A stretch of DNA of 64,000 nucleotides from Excoecaria cochinchinensis (GCA_947683425.1 CANTUQ010000112.1:10307501-10371500), one strand, 5' to 3'; shown: positions 33,321 through 45,201, counted from the stretch's first letter. Notes: generated by a model not told the origin, from the letters alone. A program made the numbers and translations.

Positions 33321-34696
33321 ATGTCTTCTTCTCTAGCCCGAAGGATGTACCGTCTCTTAGATGACAAACACACTTGGGAAGAAGGCGCCCTTTCTTCTCT
33401 GTCTGGGCTGAAATACCTGTGCCGGGTGAAAGTTGATCAGAACCTCCTTCTGGCGGTGACCCACTTCTGGAACCCCCGGTTTCACGTCTTCCGGTTCACC
33501 TACTAGGAACTGTGCCCTTTGCCTGAAGAGTTAGCTACCATTCTTGGAGCCTGGTTCCCTCCTAGCGCTCTGCCTTGCGTCCCCCGCTGCGGCCTATTCC
33601 AGACCCGGGACATAGCTATGGCTCTTGGCATACCTTATTCTGAGGCCGTCCGGCTGATTCCTCCGGGCTCTTCCTTTGCTCTGGGGCCACTGATCAAGGC
33701 TCTGGATCAGTTCACTGACATCCCCACCTACCGGGTAAGCATCATATTCTTGTTTTGCATGATGAACTTCCTCACTGTTGTTCCAGGGGGTTTGACAGGT
33801 GATCCTCGCCTGTTCGGAGTCCTTAGCGACTTTCATCTGGGATTATCACCCTTACCACTCATTCTGGCTGAGACCATTCTGGGCTTGGACGCTGTGAGCT
33901 CTGGATCCACTACAATCTTTACCGGCAGCCCCTTATTGCTCCAGGTACGTCATTATTTTAAAGGTAGTGCGTCCCTTATGGATTTTCACACTAGCTTTTC
34001 TTAGCGGGAGGTGCGTCCTTTCAGATTTTCACACAACCCTTTGCCTTATTTTTGCCTGAAGTAAACCCTATTTACTCCAACGGCTTTTTTCTGTTCTTCT
34101 TCACTTTTTTTTTTATTTTTTTTATCATTTATTTTTTATTTTTTTTATCATTACTATTACATTTTTTTCAGATCTGGCTGCAAGAGAAACTGAGGATGCT
34201 ATCTGAGCCACCTCCTCGAGTTACCCCATAGTACTCGCTGAATAACTTTCTTCCGCGTCGACGATTGTACGGTTGTGCCACTGCTGGTGAAGGCATTGCC
34301 AGATTTGGCAAGCTGTCGGATGATGACATCAGTTTCACGTCTGCCTGGGTCCCACTGTCTCATGTGGTCATTGATGGGCCATCGGGGTGTGTTCCCCTCT
34401 ATGGGCTCCGTCGAGCCACCTTCTGCATCACTTCTCAATGTACGCGTCAGCTCGGGATGACCCAGGATGTAGTGAGGGTTCCCTTATCTTTTCGAGAAGG
34501 AGCTCTCTCGGTTTCGTTTGCTTCTCGGTATCATGAGCTGTGGGGCAAACTACCAGTGAAGACTGTTATTCCGAGGTTCGGTAATCATTATGTGTTTTCG
34601 ACTAACAAGTACAAGAAGTGGATCCTTAGTCCAGCATTTGATAATAGGACTCGAGGGCTCAAGCATCTGGTCGGCGAGAGCAGCAGCAGGACTTAG
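33321..34696 (+). pseudogene. Antisense accessory ORF (aORF) of Tat element C
   Basis: Plus-strand ORF opposite to gag-pol, placed between integrase and LTR as in other Tat elements. Exon 1 (33321-33944) starts MSSSLARRMYRLLDDKHTW and contains VTHFWNPRFHVFRF and LPEELATILGAWFPP, which resemble the plant retroelement-associated DUF7745/plant-mobile-domain type of protein. An intron-like gap (33945-34171, GT...AG, phase 0) leads to exon 2, with YSLNNFLPRRRLYGCA and a C-terminus ending at TAG 34694-34696. Stops at 33504-33506 and 34229-34231 (Gln-to-stop) break it. Function unknown; the family assignment is from memory. Confidence 0.7.
33945..34171 (+). other. Putative intron of aORF
   Basis: Donor CAG|GTACGT and acceptor TTTTTTCAG join two blocks of the same protein in phase. 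The intron holds the GTGCGTCC and GGATTTTCACA words also found in both arms of E, linking the 3' region of E to this locus of the Tat element. Confidence 0.6.
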
Positions 34697-35085
34697 CTTA
34701 GCTTACATATATATTTCTTTTGGTGCTACATTTCTTTTTAATGCAGAACTAGGAAATGACAAAAATGAAAAGAATAATATTCATTCTATTTCACGAATTT
34801 GTGTACATTTTCATATAATTTCAACATACATGATCAGTTTTGACATTTACTCAGCCGCTTACGCGCTGTTAATACATGAAACCGAATTTTAACAGCATCA
34901 ACTCCTGTTACCAATCGACCCTCTCGGGTTTTCACGATCGGACATTTTCTCTCATGCCTCTAATTTTTGCACAGGATGCCTTTTTTCGGTTTTCACCCTG
35001 TCGAGGCGCCCAATTTTAGCACGGCCGCCTTTTTTCGATTTTCGACCTGCAGGGCATTTTATTCTCTTCTTTTTATTTTGGGTCT
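34697..35085. other. Spacer between aORF and integrase of C
   Basis: No coding sequence. Contains CTCCTGTTA followed by CTCTCGGGTTTTCACGA (34900-34945), also found at 4466-4500 in E, and two TTTTTTCGxTTTTC words. Confidence 0.6.
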
Positions 35086-36150
35086 TTAGCCATGGAACCT
35101 TTTGAGTCTGTCGACGTTGATCGGTTCTTTGAATTCGTTCCCATCACTATCCGACAAGATTGCAGCTCCTTTGGATAGCAGCTTTTTAAGGATATACGGC
35201 CCCTCCCAGGTAGGTCTGAATTTCCCTCTAATATCTGGTATGCCTGGCCTCATCTGCTTGAACACCAAGTCCCCTTCTTTCAGCGGATGCTTTCTCACCT
35301 TCTTTCCGAAAGTCCTTGCCAATCTCTTCTGGTAAATCTGGTTATGATAATAAGCTTTCAGCCTACTCTCATCTGATAAGTTCAAGTGCTGTAGCCTCTG
35401 CCGCGCCCATTCGACCTCCGAAATTTGGGCTTCCATGACCACCCTTAGTGATTTGAGCTCTATCTCAACTGATAATACTGCTTCCGTTCCGTATACCAGG
35501 GAAAATGGTGTAGCGCCTGTAGACATCCTTACCGTTGTTCTATATCCCCACAGTGCGAAGGGTAACTTTTCAGCCCAGTCTTTGTATGTTTGGACCATCT
35601 TGGACAGGATCTTCTTCATATTCTTATTCGCGGCCTCTACTGCTCCATTCGCTTGTGGTCGGTAGGGAGAGGATTTATGATGTTCGACACTATACTTCTC
35701 GAGAAGCTTCCTGGTTTCCCCCATGAACTGTACCCCATTGTCAGACACTACGTGATGAGGGAGACCATATCTGCAGATCAGATTCCTCTCTATGAACTTG
35801 GCCATATCCCTTGCGTCAATCTTTTTGAAGGATTCCGCCTCTACCCATTTGGTAAAATAGTCAATTGCAACTATGATGTACCTGTGCCCATTGGATGCCG
35901 TAGGGCGAATCTCTCCAATGATATCTATCCCCCAAGCAGCGAAAGGCCAAGGTGATGTCAGGTTATGTAGCTCTAATACTGGCAGGTGTCTCAAGTCTGT
36001 GTATTGTTGGCACAACTGGCATTGCTTGACATATTTCGAGCAGTCATTGTCTATCGTAAGCCAATAGAAGCCCTGTCTCATAATCTTCTTGGCCAAGGTC
36101 AAATAGTTCATGTGGGCCCCACATACACCTGCATGGGTTTCCTCCATCAC
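35086..36150 (-). pseudogene. pol: Tat integrase, element C
   Basis: Well-preserved 354-residue segment. The zinc-binding part has HAGVCGAHMNYLTLAKKI and CQLCQQY; the core has WGIDIIGEIRP, VVSDNGVQFMG and NGAVEAANKNMKKIL, which give the D-D-E triad. The C-terminus contains KHPLKEGDLVFKQMRPG and WEGPYILKK (a GPY/F-type module) and ends near FHG. No chromodomain is present. It shares the frame of the RT/RNase H ORF upstream but is separated by two small frameshifts, one in an A-run near 36165 and one near 36230. Confidence 0.92.
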
Positions 36151-36222
36151 TTTGCGGGCTTTTTTTTTCGTTCAAGCACCTGAGCTGAATCCCGTCTGAC
36201 TGTCTTTTGTACAACACCCCTT

Positions 36223-37764
36223 CTAAGGATACGAACTGAGTAGATAGCTCTGGTCTTTCTCAGTAGCTTCTTCTGGAAATTTATTGTTTTCCAAGTAATT
36301 CATGATATCGAGGTACCATGGTTTCCCATCCGCCACTTCTACTTCCATTACAGGCTTGATCTCAAAGCTGGGCTTCTCAGAACTCAAAATTAGTACTGGA
36401 TTCATAGCTACTCCTTCAGGATTATCCCATATTGACACTAAGGTTGCTAACGCATCAGCTAGACGATTCTCATCTCTCGGCACGAAGTGGAAAGTGCAAG
36501 TCTCAAACTGCCCATATACCTCTCTCAAATATTCAACATAGGGTACCAGCCGTTCTTCTTTTACAGCCCACTCACCTCGGATCTGGTTGATCACCAAGGA
36601 TGAGTCACCAAAGACTTCTATATTCTTTGCCCCCAATGCTGCTAAAGCTTCTAACCCGAAAGTGCATGCTTCGTATTCGGCTTCATTGTTGGTTGCTTTG
36701 TACCTCAGCTTCTTGGCTAGGGGGAGTTTATCATTATCTGGGGTTGTCAAGATGATTCCAGCTCCGGCCCCTCTGTTTTTCACTGCCCCGTCGAAGTGCA
36801 ACTGCCATCCCTGAATAGAAATCGTGACTATGCTCTCATCAGGAAAGGTGAACTCGGGAGTGTCTCCTTGAATGGGATGCTCAGCAAGAAATTCGGCTAC
36901 GGCTCGCCCCTTAATAGTTTTGCGAGTGATGTATTGTACATCAAACTCCTGTAGCAAGAGCAGCCACCTCCCCATCTTACCAAGCAAAGACGGTGCTTCC
37001 TGCAAATATCTTAACGGATTCTGCTTGGCCACTGCTTGAACTTTGTACGAGTAGAAGTAATGTCTCAGCTTCTTTGATGCCCAAATCACAGCAAGGCTGA
37101 TCTTCTCTACTTCAGCATATTTTATCTCATAAACAAGGAATTTCTTGCTGAGGTAATAAATTGCAAATTCCACCCCAAATTCATCTTCTTGAGCCATCAT
37201 GGCGCCCACAGAACTGCCCTCTACTGCCAGATATAGGATAAGCGGTTTGATCGGCTGCGGCGGCATTAGCATTGGCGGATTCAATAGATATTCCTTGATG
37301 CTGTCAAAAGCTTTCTGGCAGTCTTCATTCCAGACCACAGGTTGATTCTTTCTAAGCAGCTTAAAAACCGGCTCGCATATTGAAGTGAGCTTGGCAATAA
37401 ATCGGCTGACATACTGCAGCTTGCTTAGGAAACTCCTTATATCCTTCTCTTTTTGCGGCACGGGCATCTCTCTGATGGCCTTCACCTTGTCCGGGTAAAT
37501 TTCTATTCCCCTCTGGCTGACGACATGTCCCAATAGTTTTCCTGAAGTCACTCCGAAAATGCACTTCTTGGGGTTAAGTCGCAGATTATACTTGTCAATC
37601 CTGGTGAAGAACTTTTCTAGAGCTTCAAAGTGTCCCTCTCGGGTGGCTGACTTGACCATCATGTCATCGACATACACCTCTACTTCTTTGTGGATCAGGT
37701 CGCTTAAGATCTTGGTCGCCATCCTCTGGTATGTGGCCCCCGCATTCTTCAGGCCGAAAGGCAT
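36223..37764 (-). pseudogene. pol: Tat RT C-terminus, RNase H and second RNase H
   Basis: Begins MPFGLKNAGATYQ, followed by the catalytic box VYVDDMMVKS (about residues 30-40) and the thumb KDIRSFLSKLQYVSRF. The first RNase H has KYAEVEKISLAVIWA; its usual catalytic-Asp region reads LAVEGSSVGA. The second, plant-type RNase H follows: WQLHFDGAVKNRGAGAGI, ATNNEAEYEAC and IEVFGDSSLVINQI, giving intact D, E and D residues. This dual arrangement is the defining mark of the Tat lineage. A TAG closes the frame at 36223-36225 just before integrase. Confidence 0.95.
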
Positions 37765-38192
37765 GACTCGATAGGCGTAGGTTCCCCATTCTGTGATGAA
37801 ACGGTCTTAACCCGGTCAGCTATTTTGTTCAGGATCTGGTTGTAGCCCACATAACCATCTCCAAAGTTATACATCGCGCAATTGGCGGCGCTGTCTATCA
37901 ACACATCGATATGGGGTAGTGGAAAATCATCTTTAGGGCAGGCCTTGTTCAGATCTCGATAATCCACACACACCCTGACCTTTCCATTCTTCTTCGCTAT
38001 AGGGACCACATTTGCCAACCATGTAGGATACTGCACCTCAACAAGAAACTTGGCTTCTATCTGCTGCCGAATTTCCTCCTTGACCTTGTCAACCCATTCT
38101 GGCCAGAGCCTTCTCAACTTCTGTTTCACAGGCTTGTAGTTCGGATAAGTCGGGATAGCATGTTCTGCCACGTCTCGGTCAATTCTTGGCAT
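37749..38192 (-). pseudogene. pol: Tat RT N-terminal part
   Basis: Carries the RT start motifs LRRLWPEWVDKVKEEI, VQYPTWLANVVPI and VRVCVDYRDLNKACPKDDFPLP. The chain reads through NQI and then leaves frame near 37790-37800; the other frame picks up the expected residues before MPFGL. A TAG at about 38205 (probably from Trp, before TYEDMP) separates it from the linker. Confidence 0.9.
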
Positions 38193-38204
38193 GTCCTCAT
38201 AGGT

Positions 38205-38819
38205 CTAGGCAAAGACTTTTTCATATTTTCTTATTATTCTCTCAAAATTTTTTCTCTCCTTAGGAGTTATATTTGATGCTATTAGAATTTCTCTCGGATT
38301 TTTCGAGGTTCCAAGATTAAAAGGCGTTGTATCAGTGGAATCGATGTCAAAAATTGATGGAATATGATCATGTTCATGCATGTCGAAACCATTAGAAACA
38401 TCGCATAAGTAAGAGAAATCGTTTGCCTTATTAATAATATTATAATTATCATTTACATCATAAAAGAGTTCTGGAATAAAAAGACAGTCTAAGCTAGAGT
38501 CTTCTTCTGCCACTCCAGAGGTTGATGCTATTGCAGCTTGTTCATTGGCTTCCTGATTCAGCAGAGGCCCCTCAGGCACGTCGGAGGAAATCTTTAAATC
38601 CCCCATTTTCAGTTCTAATTCTACTATCTTCTCTTTCCCTTTCAGCCTGACAGCTATCATCTTCTCGGTAACGACCTCTTCAGGCTCGCATCTGTCCCAA
38701 GTGATACCCTGAGTCATGACCTCCTCATCCCAGAAGTCCTCAGCGGTCTTGACAAACCCGACACGCCAGTCAAATACATCATTAAAGATCTCGAACCCAG
38801 GGACAATCCTCCCCTTCAC
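38205..38819 (-). pseudogene. pol: Tat protease-RT linker
   Basis: Acidic linker between protease and RT, starting near the WVKGRIVPGFEIFNDVFDW segment and ending KNFERIIRKYEKVFA, the usual lead into RT. Shares its frame with the segments on both sides. A degraded version survives in E (5381-5705). Confidence 0.75.
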
Positions 38820-38978
38820 CCATTGCGGCTCGTCTTCGCTAGTATAAGCACAAACTGAGGATGCTGGTACAAATCTTTCTGAAATGTGAGGTTTCTTATC
38901 TGCCGCCTTCTTCTTGCCGAAGCCGCCTCTGTACCCCAGACCTTTCCGGTTCTTCTGACCTCGACTGGTGATCGCAGT

Positions 38979-39290
38979 TTATAATCCTTGAGAGTTTCTG
39001 CCCAAACTAGCCCCAGGGAGATATTGCATCTTCTTCATCATATTAACCACAGCTGGGTTATCCACTGACCCGTGCTCTTCTCTTATCATGGACACGTGGA
39101 AGCCACTAAATGGTTGATTAGCTATTTCAAGCGCTGAGACCTGGTTCTCCCTAGCTGCCTTGATAGTCACCACCTCCCCTTCATGTGGGAACTTTATCAT
39201 TTGATGCAGTGTGGATGGCACTCCTCCTAATTTGTGAAACCAGGGTCTCCCGAGCAGAGCTGAGAAGCTAGCGGGTATGGGCAGAACTAC
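38979..39290 (-). pseudogene. pro: Tat protease, C-terminal part (left of B)
   Basis: Contains VVLPIPASFSALLGRPWFH and GVPSTLHQMIKFPHEGE, the end of the retropepsin domain. The first residues of the open frame (39291-39350) belong to the LTR of B. The chain stops at a TAA near 38979, then continues in frame to the linker. Confidence 0.85.
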
Positions 39291-39793
39291 TGTCACACGC
39301 CGTTTGCCCCCTAGTAGAATGAGCCTGTCTGTGTGAACCTGCATGTGCATGTGTTCGGCATATCATAAGGGTATTTTGGTAATAATGCATGTTTTTGGGT
39401 TTTGTTAGTATGTGGGTGCATATAGGGCTTTAGGGTGTAAATTAATTGGATAATAGTTGTGTGTAATTGAGCATATCATTTTATGGTGTTTTAAGTTGGG
39501 ATATGCTTGTGTGTGTGTGTTCATACCATTGTAGGGTGTGCATTAGTTGGGAAAGTATTAGGTGTGTGTAGTGCATGTTAGTTTGGTGTGAGTGGTTAGC
39601 TTCACCAATAGGAAATGGACACATACTTAGGGCAAAGAAAAGAAAAAGAAAAAGGGAAGAAAGAAGAGAAAATAGCAGATTCACGTTTTCTCCTTCCCTC
39701 ACCTTCTTCTTCTTCATTTTCTTCACTTTAAGTACTGAATTGTGGATTCAAGATTTTATTGGTGAAGTTAATCATCTCTTTGCATCTTCCCTG

Positions 39794-39988
39794 GTAAGTA
39801 ATTGTATCCTTCTCATTTTGTTCTCTCATTTGTTTCATCTTTTTCTTCTTTGGGTTTAGATTTAACTTAGGGTTTGCATTGTTGGGTGTTCTTTGATTTG
39901 TTGTGTTTAGCTGAGGCCCCTCGCGATCCCAAGGGCAAGGAGGTTGCTGGGACGAGTGGAGCTAAGAGATTGAAGCTTAGAATCTCAG
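39794..39988 (+). other. Splice-like mini-exon module in LTR B (5' copy)
   Basis: Donor CTG|GTAAGT at 39794, T-rich 117-nt stretch ending TGTTTAG at 39910, 78-nt stretch to TCTCAG at 39988, then GTTTGGGA. The 3' LTR copy is at 47073-47267 with identical sizes. Confidence 0.5.
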
Positions 39989-40279
39989 GTTTGGGAATTA
40001 TATTTGTGAATTGTGGTTGAATTGAACTTACTGTAAATTTCTAGGGTTTATGTTCTTGTATGTGGTTATGCATGATTTTAGTTGTAATGAGTGTTGAGTT
40101 AAGTTGATTGTATGTCATTTTAATGCTTGAATGATTTTCTGGAAGGTAAGAACTGATTTGTGCGATTTTAATTCAAGTTTGGAGTTGATTCTGTGTTCTG
40201 GGAAATTCTGGAAAATCGGGTTACTGTAGAAAAATTCCCGTTTGCTGTGTCTGTCGCGTGACTAGCTAAGAAGAGAGGC

Positions 40280-40668
40280 AAGTCACGAGACGTGACTTCA
40301 AATCATGACTCGTGACCTGCCAGAATGAAGCCAGTCACGAGTTGTGACTGCCTGTCACAACTCGTGACCAGCCGAGGAAGCCAGTCACGAGACGTGACTC
40401 CCAGTCATGACTCGTGACCGGCCAGTGTAGGCAGTCACGGGTAGTGACGCCCAGTCACGACCCGTGACCAGCCGAAAGAAGGAAGCCAGTCACGACTCGT
40501 GACCAGCGAGAGGAAAGGGGCAAGTCACGTTACGTGACCAGCAGTAGAGAGCCAGTCACGAGACGTGACACCCAGTCACGACTCGTGACCGGCATGAGTG
40601 GAAGTGTGACCAGCCTTGTGAGGAGGCCAGTCACGAGTTGTGATGCCAGTCACGACTCGTGACCAGCC
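40280..40668 (+). repeat. Palindrome array, GTCACGAG/CTCGTGAC type (5' LTR of B)
   Basis: About eight paired motifs of the form GTCACGAGACGTGAC and GTCACGACTCGTGAC, mostly separated by CC(C)A or GCC(A/G) linkers. The core TCACG occurs on both strands in every unit. The matching array in the 3' LTR (47560-47968) has one extra roughly 20-bp unit and scattered CG-to-TG/CA changes. Confidence 0.93.
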
Positions 40669-41850
40669 AACCTCGTCGGTCACCCCGTTTGGCTTATTTT
40701 CTAAAATTTTTCGGTTTTAACTCAACAATGAATTCCGTAATTCTTCCGAATGGACTTATATTGCTGTATGATGCATGTCATACCTTTATATGCATTGATA
40801 TGAGTGATACCATGATTCTTCAGATGAATTTTATGTTATCTTCTGAAATATTATTTGAATGACGCATAACCTGCTAAAGTCAAGTAAGTGGATAGTTAGG
40901 CATGCCTAATAGTGTCTTTTAGCTGCAGCCCTCAGTTCAGTTTGGACCCCGATCAGGTCCCCCGTTTGGTTCCTCGCGAACCCTTTATGTGTAAGGATCT
41001 TGTTTAAGGTCCCCTTTGAAAATGATTTGTAAAAGTTAAAAGTAAAATAGTTTTCTCGATTCATACCCGTAAGGTACTGTCTGTAATCGGCTCGTACCCG
41101 TAAAGTACTGTCTGTACACTCGTTATCCACTACCCAGAGTCAGCAGGTGTTCTTTTGGTGTTCGATTGGTTTGCCCTACTCTTATGACTATGTACAAGTG
41201 ATATCTGTATTCGTATATTGATGAAATGTATGTTCAACTAATCTGGATATGGATATGAATTTGAGATACATAATGTATGGCTTTAAATTGTGAGCATGTT
41301 CTTATGAATTATGTTATGAGCTATTGCATTTTGCCATTGTGAATGTGTTATGCCTTGACGACCATTGTGAATGGCCGTTCATATGTTATGTGTGTTTCTC
41401 CACTAAGTGTTTATCGCTTAGCACGGTGTTTTTACCCGTGGAGGTGCAGAAGGAGTTTTTGCTTTGAGAGAGTCGCCGCCGTCAAGCCAACACAGAAGGT
41501 TTAGTGTAGGGCTCAGTTTTGTAATCTATAATGATTCTTTTTATATTGAACTCTCTTGTATCAGTTTTGTTTCAGCTTCCGCTATTGTACTTATATTTTG
41601 GATATGTAACATCTTTTGTTTTAGCTAGTTGATCAGAACATTATTTAAATGGTTTTGTTATATTAATGTATGATCAGCTATTGCTTTTCTTTTCCTTTAA
41701 AGATTTTAATTATCTCATGTTTCTGTATGTATGATATGAATGAATGTATAATTTGCTTTGTATCTGTTTGGTGACACCTTTACTCATACGGTGTCTCACT
41801 CCTTATCGGATGGGATTACTTACGTATGGGTAGGGGGTGTTACAGTTTTT

Positions 41851-41862
41851 TGTATCAGAGCC
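41851..41862 (+). other. Primer binding site of B (tRNA-iMet type)
   Basis: TGTATCAGAGCC a few bases after the LTR; plant chromoviruses normally use TGGTATCAGAGCC, so one G has been lost or changed. Confidence 0.8.
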
Positions 41863-41972
41863 TAGGTTTAGGCATTTCTGGGTGTTGTTTGCTTTGTTGA
41901 TGTGTTGAAGTGTGTAGATGAGTATGTGTCTAGATCTGTGTTGGCTAATGCGATTGTCCTCTTATTTGTTAG

Positions 41973-43157
41973 ATGGATTCTGATTCTGCTCATGGTGTGC
42001 TTGAGGAGTCCGCCGAGAGTGTGAATCCTCCAGCTGTAGATCCGTCTGTTTCTGTTACTATGTCGGCTGAGCATGCTAGGGTCTAGCCCGAGGCCGCAGC
42101 CATGCCTTTTGAGGCTATATTCAGATTGCATCAGGACATGGCTAGGATTTTGGAGAGAGTGACTGCTCCTAGAGCCCCTATTGAGAGTTTGAGAAGAGCT
42201 GGTGTTGAGGATTTTTATGGGACTGGACTAGATGAGTCTGAGTTAGCGGAAAAGTGGCTTGATAAGGTTAAGAGAGCTTTGAAGGAAGTCAGGTGTCCTC
42301 CCGATCAGCAAGCTGAGTGTGCTGTGGCATTGCTTCAGGGGTCAGCTTATGAATGGTGGGAATTGGTTAGTAGGCAACCTCAGATGCCTGATCCGGTTAC
42401 ATGGGATTTCTTCAGTGAGGAGTTTACTAGGAAGTTTGTGACTCGAGCTTATAGAGATGCAAGATGGGCACAGTTTCTGAGTTTGAGGCAGAGGACTTTG
42501 TCAATTTCGGATTATGAGAAAGAGTTCAACCGGTTATCTCGCTATGCTCCGCGTGGGGTTATGACAGATGATTTCAGATGCAAGCACTTTGAAGCCGGGT
42601 TGAATGAGTCATTGAAGATTGCCTTGATTTCTTTGATGTGTATACCTGGGATAAGTTATTATCAGATTGCAGAGGCCGCCATGAGGGCAGAGAAGATGGA
42701 ATCTTTGCCTAGGGAGAGAGCTCAGCGAAGGAATTTAGCTAGAGGTGGTTCTTCTTCATCTTCGGGTAAGAGATCTAGAAACCCGCAAGATGAGCCAGCA
42801 GCTGGTTCAGCTTCTAGAGGTAGAAGACAGGGTTCTACAGCAGTATCTGGTTCTGGCAGAGGTGGTAGGTCTGATGTTGTTCCTGTTTGTCCGAATTATA
42901 GCAAGGCTCACCGGGGTGAGTGTAGGTGGCTCACTGGTGGATGTTTTAGATGTGGGAGCACCGAGCACCGTGTGGCTAGTTGTCCCCAGATGAGTAAGGA
43001 TTCAGGACCTCAGGGAGGAGCTAGCAGAGTTGGATCGAATGCTTCTTAGGCTGCTAGAGGTAGAGGTAGAGGTAGAGGTCGAGGCGGTCGGCCTAGAGAT
43101 GGAGCTGCTTCTGAGACTGTTGAGCGTCCTCCTCAGGTTGCCACTAGAGCTTACGCT
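41973..43157 (+). pseudogene. gag: Chromovirus gag, element B
   Basis: Starts at ATG 41973 (MDSDSAHGVLEES). A TAG at 42084-42086 (likely from Gln) interrupts the N-terminus, then the capsid core follows: LRRAGVEDFYGTGLDE, SAYEWWELVSRQ, WDFFSEEFTRKFV and LSISDYEKEFNRLSRYAP. A CCHC zinc knuckle CFRCGSTEHRVASC lies near 42940-42980, preceded by a Ser/Arg/Gly-rich stretch. A second TAG at 43047-43049 precedes an RGRGRGRG tract that leads in frame into the protease. Confidence 0.93.
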
Positions 43158-43700
43158 GTGAGAGCCAGAGAGGAGCAGGATGCGCCTGATGTTATTGCTG
43201 GTAAGTTCCTACTCCATGACACTGAATTATATGCTCTAATTGACCCTGGTTCCACACACTCATACTTGTGCACAGATAAAATTATTGATAGGTTGCATAT
43301 GGTTGATAAGTTAGATTATGAGATTTGTGTGACCAGTCCATTAGGGCATAGTGTCAGTGTGAGTAGAGTCTTTAGGAGTTGTCCTTTGATGGTTGAGGGA
43401 GTTGTGCTTCCAGCAGATTTGATTGAGTTACCTTTCAGAGAGTTTGATCTGATTTTGGGTATGGACTGGTTGGGTAAGCATCGGGCTATAGTTGATTGCC
43501 ATAGGAAGACAGTTGTTCTTCAGGATAGATGTCAGTCTCCTGTGTTTATGAAGGGTTTGGGCGCTAGTTCTTTGAATAATGTGATTTTCGCGATGCAAGC
43601 CAAGAGGTTTATCAGAAAAGGTTGTGAGGCTTTTCTAGCAGTTGTGTTGGATTCCAAGAGAGATCAAGTTCAGATTGAGGATATTCCTGTAGTGCGTTTA
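43158..43700 (+). pseudogene. pro: Chromovirus protease, element B
   Basis: Retropepsin with active site ALIDPGSTHSYLC (near 43235) and the flap/second strand FDLILGMDWLGKH (near 43445). It shares the gag frame. A small deletion of about 4 nt near 43698-43702 shifts the frame before the RT start (FPSELPGLPPERE, 43706 onwards). Confidence 0.93.
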
Positions 43701-44724
43701 GTGATGTGTTCCCGAGTGAGTTGCCTGGTTTGCCTCCTGAGAGAGAGGTTGAGTTGTCCATTGAGATTATGCCGGGTACCACTCCTATTTCGAAAGCACC
43801 TTATCGGATGGCTCCTGTAGAGTTGAGAGAACTTAAAACTCAACTACAAGAGCTATTGGATAAGGGGTTTATTCGACCTAGCATATCTCCTTGGGGAGCT
43901 CCAGTTCTGTTTGTCAAGAAGAAAGATGGATCTTTGCGGATGTGTATTGACTACAGGCAGATAAATAAGGTCATAGTGAAGAATAAGTATCTGTTGCCTA
44001 GGATTGAAGATTTGTTTGATCAGCTTCGTGGTGCAGGTGCTCCAAGATAGATCTTCGATCAGGGTATTATCAGCTTCGAGTTCAGGATGCAGATGTGGTT
44101 AAGACTGCATTTCGGACTAGGTATAGCCATTATGAGTTTCTTGTGATGCCGTTTGGTCTGACCAATGCTCCAACGGCTTTTATGGATTTGATGAACCGTG
44201 TGTTTAGGCCATACTTAGATCGATTTGTAGTAGTGTTCATTGATGATATCTTGGTGTATTCCAAGGATGAGAGTGAGCATGAGGAGCATCTCCGATTGGT
44301 TTTGCAGATGTTGAGAAAGCACCAGTTGTTTGCCAAGCTTAGAAAGTGTGATTTCTGGCTTCGAGAAGTGTCATTCTTGGGTCACATTGTTTCAGCTAGG
44401 GGTATTCAGGTTGATCCGGCCAAGATTGAGGCGATAGTTGAGTGGAAAGTGCCTAGAAATGTTCAGGAAGTGAGGAGTGTCCTTGGTTTGGCAGGTTACT
44501 ACCGTCGGTTTGCTAAGGGCTTTTCTGTGATTACCGCTCCGATGACTAGATTATTAAGGAAAGGAGTCAGATTTGAGTGGTCAGATAGATGCCAGGCTTG
44601 TTTTGACCAGTTAAAGCAGTTGCTTGTTGAGGCTTCTATTCTTACTCAACCCATCTCGGGTAGAGAGTTTGTTATTTATAGTGATGCTTCAGGTGTTGGC
44701 CTTGGATGTGTTTTGATGCAATAA
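43701..44724 (+). pseudogene. pol: Chromovirus reverse transcriptase, element B
   Basis: N-terminal motifs KAPYRMAPVELRELK, GFIRPSISPWGAPVLFVKKK and RMCIDYRQINKV; a frameshift near 44040 removes the GVFSKID-type words; then TAFRTRYSHYEFLVMPFGL, NAPTAFMDLMNRVF and the catalytic box VVFIDDILVYS (near 44240). The connection GYYRRFAKGFS precedes RNase H. A TAA at 44722-44724 follows CVLMQ. Confidence 0.95.
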
Positions 44725-45201
44725 GGTAAGGTTGTGGCTTATGCTTCTCGTCAGTTAAAGCCACATGAGAAGAACTATCCGACGCATGATTTAGAGTTAG
44801 CAGCTGTGATCTTTGCCTTAAAGATTTGGTGTCATTATCTTTATGAAGAAAAGTGTAGGATCTTTTCGGACCACAAGAGCTTGAAGTACTTCCTCACACA
44901 GAAAGAATTGAACATGAGACAGCGCCATTGGCTTGAGTTATTTAAGGACTACGACTGCATTGTGGATTACCATCCTGGTAAGGCCAATGTAGTCACAGAT
45001 GCATTGAGTAGGAAGTTAGTTTCAGCCTTGTTCCTGAGACGGTTCAGATGGAGATTTGGTTCTGATGGGGCTTTGCTTGCCCAGTGGCGTGTGAGGCCTA
45101 CCTTGAGACAGAGGATTGTGGTTGCTCAGAGGGATGATCAGAGGCTTCAGCGGATTGTGCAAGAGGTCAGATCGGGTAAGCAGTCAGAGTTCTCAGTTTA
45201 G
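44725..45201 (+). pseudogene. pol: Chromovirus RNase H, element B
   Basis: VVAYASRQLKPHEKNYPTHD, the ELAAVIFALKIWCHYL segment, and FSDHKSLKYFLTQKE with the catalytic Asp, followed by DYHPGKANVVTDALSRK. The first catalytic Asp region (YSDASGVGLGCVLMQ) lies just before the upstream stop. Ends at a TAG at 45199-45201; the integrase continues in the same frame. Confidence 0.94.

Larger units (their letters stand above)
39291..41844 (+). repeat. 5' LTR of chromovirus B
   Basis: TGTCACACGCCGTTTGCC...GGGGGTGTTACA. It carries a CCAAT-like stretch (39603), a CT-rich leader, the mini-exon module (39794-39988), the GTCACGAG palindrome array (40280-40668), the GGCATGCCTAA palindrome (40897), CCCGTAAGGTACT words (41065-41110) and the paired stem-loops (41398-41450). 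It is shorter than the 3' LTR mainly because one palindrome repeat is missing near 40495. Confidence 0.96.

Noticed and set aside
33735..33786. 52-bp GT...AG intron in exon 1 of the antisense ORF
   Set aside because: Too short for a typical plant intron and not a multiple of three; the frame is open through it.
39481..39859. Open frames on both strands in the leader of LTR B, repeated at 46760-47138
   Set aside because: They are identical only because the LTRs are; composition is CT/GA-rich and there is no family match. The splice-like layout explains the region better.
40280..40668. CRISPR-like array of repeats and spacers
   Set aside because: Plant LTR context, palindromic units of variable spacing, no cas genes; repeats lie in both LTRs of a retrotransposon.
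42745..42993. Alternative-frame ORF within gag of B
   Set aside because: Shadow of the gag frame; the zinc knuckle and capsid words are in the other frame.
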